Positions 53,200-55,339 of a stretch of 55,339 nt of DNA are shown here, piece after piece. Both the position numbers and the translations under genes were made by a program. Below the pieces are notes generated by a model. It worked only from the letters and a program-made list of their open reading frames with translations, made no database searches and was not told the DNA's origin. This DNA comes from Candidatus Gastranaerophilales bacterium (GTDB lineage: Bacteria > Cyanobacteriota > Vampirovibrionia > Gastranaerophilales > Gastranaerophilaceae): contig CANPYW010000012.1 of the NCBI GenBank assembly GCA_947588745.1, positions 1-55,339 on the forward strand, read 5' to 3'. Numbering within the stretch: the stretch's first letter is position 1; the number at the start of each line of letters is the position of its first letter.

Positions 53200-53919
53200 T
53201 TATTTTGCACTCAAAAGTGCCTCATTATTTTCATCAAATGCGAATTCAACAAAATCTTCTTCCTCGTCCTCCGGAAACGCAAGCGTATTAATAACATGAC
53301 TGTTTTTTAGGTTAATATCATCCGCATAAGATTCACTAAAATGACTTAACAGAAAATAGATAAATAAAACCAATATAAAAAAGGCAGTCAAACCCGCAGC
53401 AAAAACAGTTTTCTTACCAAAAAACGAATGCGGAATATTTTTTTCATTCTTTAACGAGTTAATAATTTTTTTGGAATAATTAAAATTAAGCCCGTTTTTA
53501 TAGCTGTCAACGGAATTTTTGATATTATTTTTTAACGAATATGCATTGGATAATTCGCTTCTTGCAGGCTTTGATTTAAGTAAATATTTTCTGAATTTAA
53601 TACTTTCATCATAACAAAGTTCGTCATCAATATACGGCGAAATATTGTTGTAGAATGATTCATATTCCCTAATATTAAACATTTTATTATTCTCTATTCT
53701 GTCAAATTCCGACAAAAGTTTTTCATATTCAAAATGAAGATTGTTTATAATTTCTTTCATTTCAAGATACTTTTGATAACAACTTTCACATTTATAAAAA
53801 TGATTTTCAATAAAAAGTCTGTCACTTTCGCACAATTTATGTTCAATGTACATAGAAAGCATTGATATAACTTTTTTACAAACGGGATTTTCCAATTTAT
53901 TCTCCTTTTTGTTAAACAA
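53200..53919 (-). CDS. Zinc-binding anti-sigma factor, membrane-anchored
   Basis: 239 residues. A ZAS-type motif, H40-x3-C44-x2-C47 in ENHFYKCESC, lies in an N-terminal helical domain. A second similar segment (about 90-125, ISPYIDDELCYDE...) looks like a decayed copy lacking the zinc ligands. One membrane helix is at about 171-193, followed by a short acidic outer tail. It overlaps the sigma factor gene by 8 nt, so it probably binds and silences that sigma factor. Confidence 0.82.
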   Translation of the reverse strand: MFNKKENKLENPVCKKVISMLSMYIEHKLCESDRLFIENHFYKCESCYQKYLEMKEIINNLHFEYEKLLSEFDRIENNKMFNIREYESFYNNISPYIDDELCYDESIKFRKYLLKSKPARSELSNAYSLKNNIKNSVDSYKNGLNFNYSKKIINSLKNEKNIPHSFFGKKTVFAAGLTAFFILVLFIYFLLSHFSESYADDINLKNSHVINTLAFPEDEEEDFVEFAFDENNEALLSAK

Positions 53920-54508
53920 TGTATGGTTTTAAACATTCCTGAAGTTTGTTTCTGGCACGTGAAATTCTTGATTTTACAGTACCTACGTTAGTCTTGGTGA
54001 TTTTGGCAATTTCTTCGTAACTTAACCCTTGCAACTCTCTTAAAATAATCACAATTCTAAAATGCTCCGGCAGCTTGCAAATTGTTTCTCGGATAACATC
54101 CGTTAATTCTTTTCCAATCGTTTTTTCATCGGGTTTAAGCCCGTTATCACAAATATGTAAAACACTATCCTCGTTTTCATCATCGTTATTCCAATAAGAA
54201 TCAATAGAAACAGAATCGGGAATACGCTGCTTTTTTCTGAGTTCATCATAAAAAAGATTTGTAATAATTTGACCCAACCACGATTTAAAATATTTCGGAT
54301 TTTTAAGACTTTTAATATTTTTGGACATTCTTAATAAAGCTTCTTGAGTTAAATCGGAAATATTCTCTTTAGAAGCTCCAAGATAACAAAATGAAGCATA
54401 TATATTCTTTTGTTCACGCTTGATAAGCTCCTCAAGTGCATCATAATTATCAGCTTGAGATTGGCATATTAAATCGTATAAATTCATATCTTTATATCTT
54501 TTGGTCAT
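53912..54508 (-). CDS. ECF-type RNA polymerase sigma factor
   Basis: 198 residues. Region 2 (about 20-95) shows DLTQEALLRMSKNIKSLKNPKYFKSWLGQIITNLFYDELRKK, and region 4 (about 135-190) shows LPEHFRIVIILRELQGLSYEEIAKITKTNVGTVKSRISRARNKL. It directs transcription of an envelope-stress or similar regulon and is paired with the anti-sigma gene. A later Met (54487) is an alternative start. Confidence 0.92.
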   Translation of the reverse strand: MTKRYKDMNLYDLICQSQADNYDALEELIKREQKNIYASFCYLGASKENISDLTQEALLRMSKNIKSLKNPKYFKSWLGQIITNLFYDELRKKQRIPDSVSIDSYWNNDDENEDSVLHICDNGLKPDEKTIGKELTDVIRETICKLPEHFRIVIILRELQGLSYEEIAKITKTNVGTVKSRISRARNKLQECLKPYIV

Positions 54509-54683
54509 TAGCTCGACTCAAATATCCTGTTTGTTTATATCTAATAAATAAGCTAAACTTGAACCGGAACATATAAGCTGAATGGATATACGTGCGGGTA
54601 AATATTAATCAAATTCAGATATAAATTTAAATAAAATACTTGACTATGATTTATGCTTTGGTTAAACTATAAAATATTGATAG

Positions 54684-54756
54684 GCTCCCATCGTCTAGAG
54701 GCCTAGGACACATCCCTTTCACGGATGCGGCAGGGGTTCAAATCCCCTTGGGAGTA
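54684..54756 (+). tRNA. tRNA-Glu (anticodon TTC)
   Basis: A complete cloverleaf. The acceptor stem GCTCCCA pairs with TGGGAGT (one G-T pair), the anticodon stem is CATCC/GGATG with loop CTTTCAC, and the T arm is AGGGG-TTCAAAT-CCCCT. The discriminator base is A and no CCA is encoded. In cyanobacteria-like organisms tRNA-Glu also feeds tetrapyrrole synthesis. Confidence 0.95.
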
Positions 54757-54762
54757 AATTTT

Positions 54763-54788
54763 AAAAAGAGGTTTGTACCTCTTTTTTT
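54763..54788 (+). terminator. Terminator of tRNA-Glu
   Basis: AGAGGT-TTGT-ACCTCT, extended by A/T pairs, followed by a run of T, begins 7 nt after the tRNA. Confidence 0.9.
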
Positions 54789-54804
54789 ATTTTTTTTAAG
54801 CAAA

Positions 54805-54985
54805 ATAAATAAAAAAATAATAAAAAAAGAATGACTTGAAAGGATAATTGAATATCTGTTAACGAGGCATTCGGCAAAGCAAGGCACTGTTTGAACGTAG
54901 TGAGTTTGCCTTGCTTTTTCGCCGAGTTTACAGATATCATTAGCCTTGAACGGAATGATTTTTTATTATTTTTTGATTATTTTTT
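54805..54985. repeat. Long imperfect palindrome (about 180 nt)
   Basis: The two arms match in reverse complement over most of their length. Inner: AAAGCAAGGCA / TGCCTTGCTTT. Middle: ATATCTGTTAAC.. / ..GTTTACAGATAT. Outer: GAATGACTTGAAAGG / CCTTGAACGGAATGATT. Outermost: AAAAAATAATAAAAAA / TTTTTTATTATTTTTT. The centre is near 54895. It could be a miniature inverted-repeat element or a long hairpin RNA. Confidence 0.75.
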
Positions 54986-55084
54986 ATTCATAATCTTTCA
55001 ATTTATCAAAATAAAGGAAAATAAAAATTAAATTGAAATCCGTTATGGAGTGCAATTAAAATTTTTTATCCGAGCGAACTGCGG

Positions 55085-55141
55085 ACGCCCGTCTGTTTGA
55101 ACCCGCCTTATCGTATTTGTTGGCGGGTGAATTACGGGCGT
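55085..55141. repeat. Nested GC-rich inverted repeat
   Basis: ACGCCCGT (55085-55092) pairs with ACGGGCGT (55134-55141), and ACCCGCC (55101-55107) with GGCGGGT (55122-55128) inside it. The patch is much richer in GC than its surroundings. No gene is associated. Confidence 0.75.
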
Positions 55142-55175
55142 TTTGGCGAGGTTAGAAATTTATTGTGCGGAATAA

Positions 55176-55195
55176 CTGTCTTAAAATTTACTTTC
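55176..55195. repeat. 20-bp direct repeat, copy 1
   Basis: CTGTCTTAAAATTTACTTTC, identical to the copy at 55287-55306, 111 bp apart. Confidence 0.85.
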
Positions 55196-55286
55196 TCTAG
55201 AGCCTGTCACTCCTACGACTTCGTCTGTCGTCGTTTCGGCTCTCACTTATTCGGGTTTCACTTTGTTTCACCCTACGTAAATTTCG

Positions 55287-55306
55287 CTGTCTTAAAATTT
55301 ACTTTC
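55287..55306. repeat. 20-bp direct repeat, copy 2
   Basis: Identical to the copy at 55176-55195. The 91 bp between copies are of more balanced base composition than the window (for example the CGTCTGTCGTCG patch) and contain no credible gene. Confidence 0.85.
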
Positions 55307-55339
55307 GGCTAAATCTTGTATCTCCGTTTCAAAAGCCTA

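Noticed and set aside
55097-55312. 71-codon open frame on the plus strand
   Set aside because: It runs across the nested stem and both 20-bp direct repeats, has no SD and an unusual Cys/Phe-rich composition. It is more likely non-coding repeat DNA.

Overview
The window is AT-rich bacterial chromosome with dense genes, short spacers and very little mobile DNA. The best guess for the source is a gut-type, non-photosynthetic relative of Cyanobacteria (Vampirovibrionia / Gastranaerophilales). This rests on gene content, a recurring N-terminal hydrophobic-S/P-F-x-G motif on non-core proteins, a zinc-type S14, the MEP pathway, and a leader-like sequence at the left edge that recalls the stretch upstream of cyanobacterial 23S. 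No single marker proves it, so treat the assignment as inference. The genetic code is standard. Starts are ATG, with several TTG starts that carry good Shine-Dalgarno (SD) sequences.

Layout. 1-512: non-coding edge, possibly an rRNA leader on the minus strand. 513-1612: zinc-ribbon micro-protein plus a YhcC-type radical SAM enzyme. 1694-3706: class II aldolase and a Trp-repeat protein of unknown function. 3752-4885: recF. 4954-6067: the most unusual locus, a TupA-like ATP-grasp gene interrupted by a 10-G homopolymer that sets its reading frame, followed after 14 nt by a 63-residue Cys-rich peptide that resembles a RiPP precursor. 6167-14902: an 18-gene ribosomal operon (rpsJ to rplR, minus strand) with a promoter, a strong terminator directly after rplR, and two long structured gaps. 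15043-20995: phosphodiester glycosidase, C-GCAxxG-C-C protein, methyltransferase, polytopic membrane protein, tilS and hpt. 20992-26098: regulators (a NarL-type protein with a degenerate receiver, a cI-like repressor with a dead protease domain, a TPR-GAF-HD-GYP protein with a canonical response regulator) and a GT2 glycosyltransferase. 26169-27747: asnS and a small unknown gene. 27845-32658: a chemosensory core (tandem CheW, membrane-tethered signalling protein, CheA).

32693-32974: a second 10-G tract and a minus-strand structured RNA resembling 6S RNA. 32996-37670: CtpA-type protease, exported metallophosphoesterase, MBL hydrolase, TPR lipo- or exported protein, YitT-family membrane protein. 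37740-44264: aspS, dnaA, a protein made only of Clp-N repeats, and a U32 rRNA/tRNA-hydroxylase-like protein. 44261-46130: two divergent genes that share a HESVH zincin-like motif. 46195-47398: tyrA flanked by two orphan promoter-terminator units (candidate small RNAs). 47406-53193: YnbB-family PLP enzyme, ogt, rsmA, ispE, murQ, HIT protein, small repeat protein, SDR. 53200-54508: ECF sigma and zinc anti-sigma pair. 54684-54756: tRNA-Glu. 54805-55339: non-coding DNA rich in inverted and direct repeats.

Functionally, most genes are core information processing and housekeeping. The accessory interest lies in the phase-variable ATP-grasp/peptide pair, the candidate small RNAs, the Clp-N-only protein and the repeat-rich right edge. 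Several start codons (recF, tilS, the metallophosphoesterase, nearly dnaA) sit about 7 nt after a TATAAT box with no SD, which suggests leaderless mRNAs are common here.
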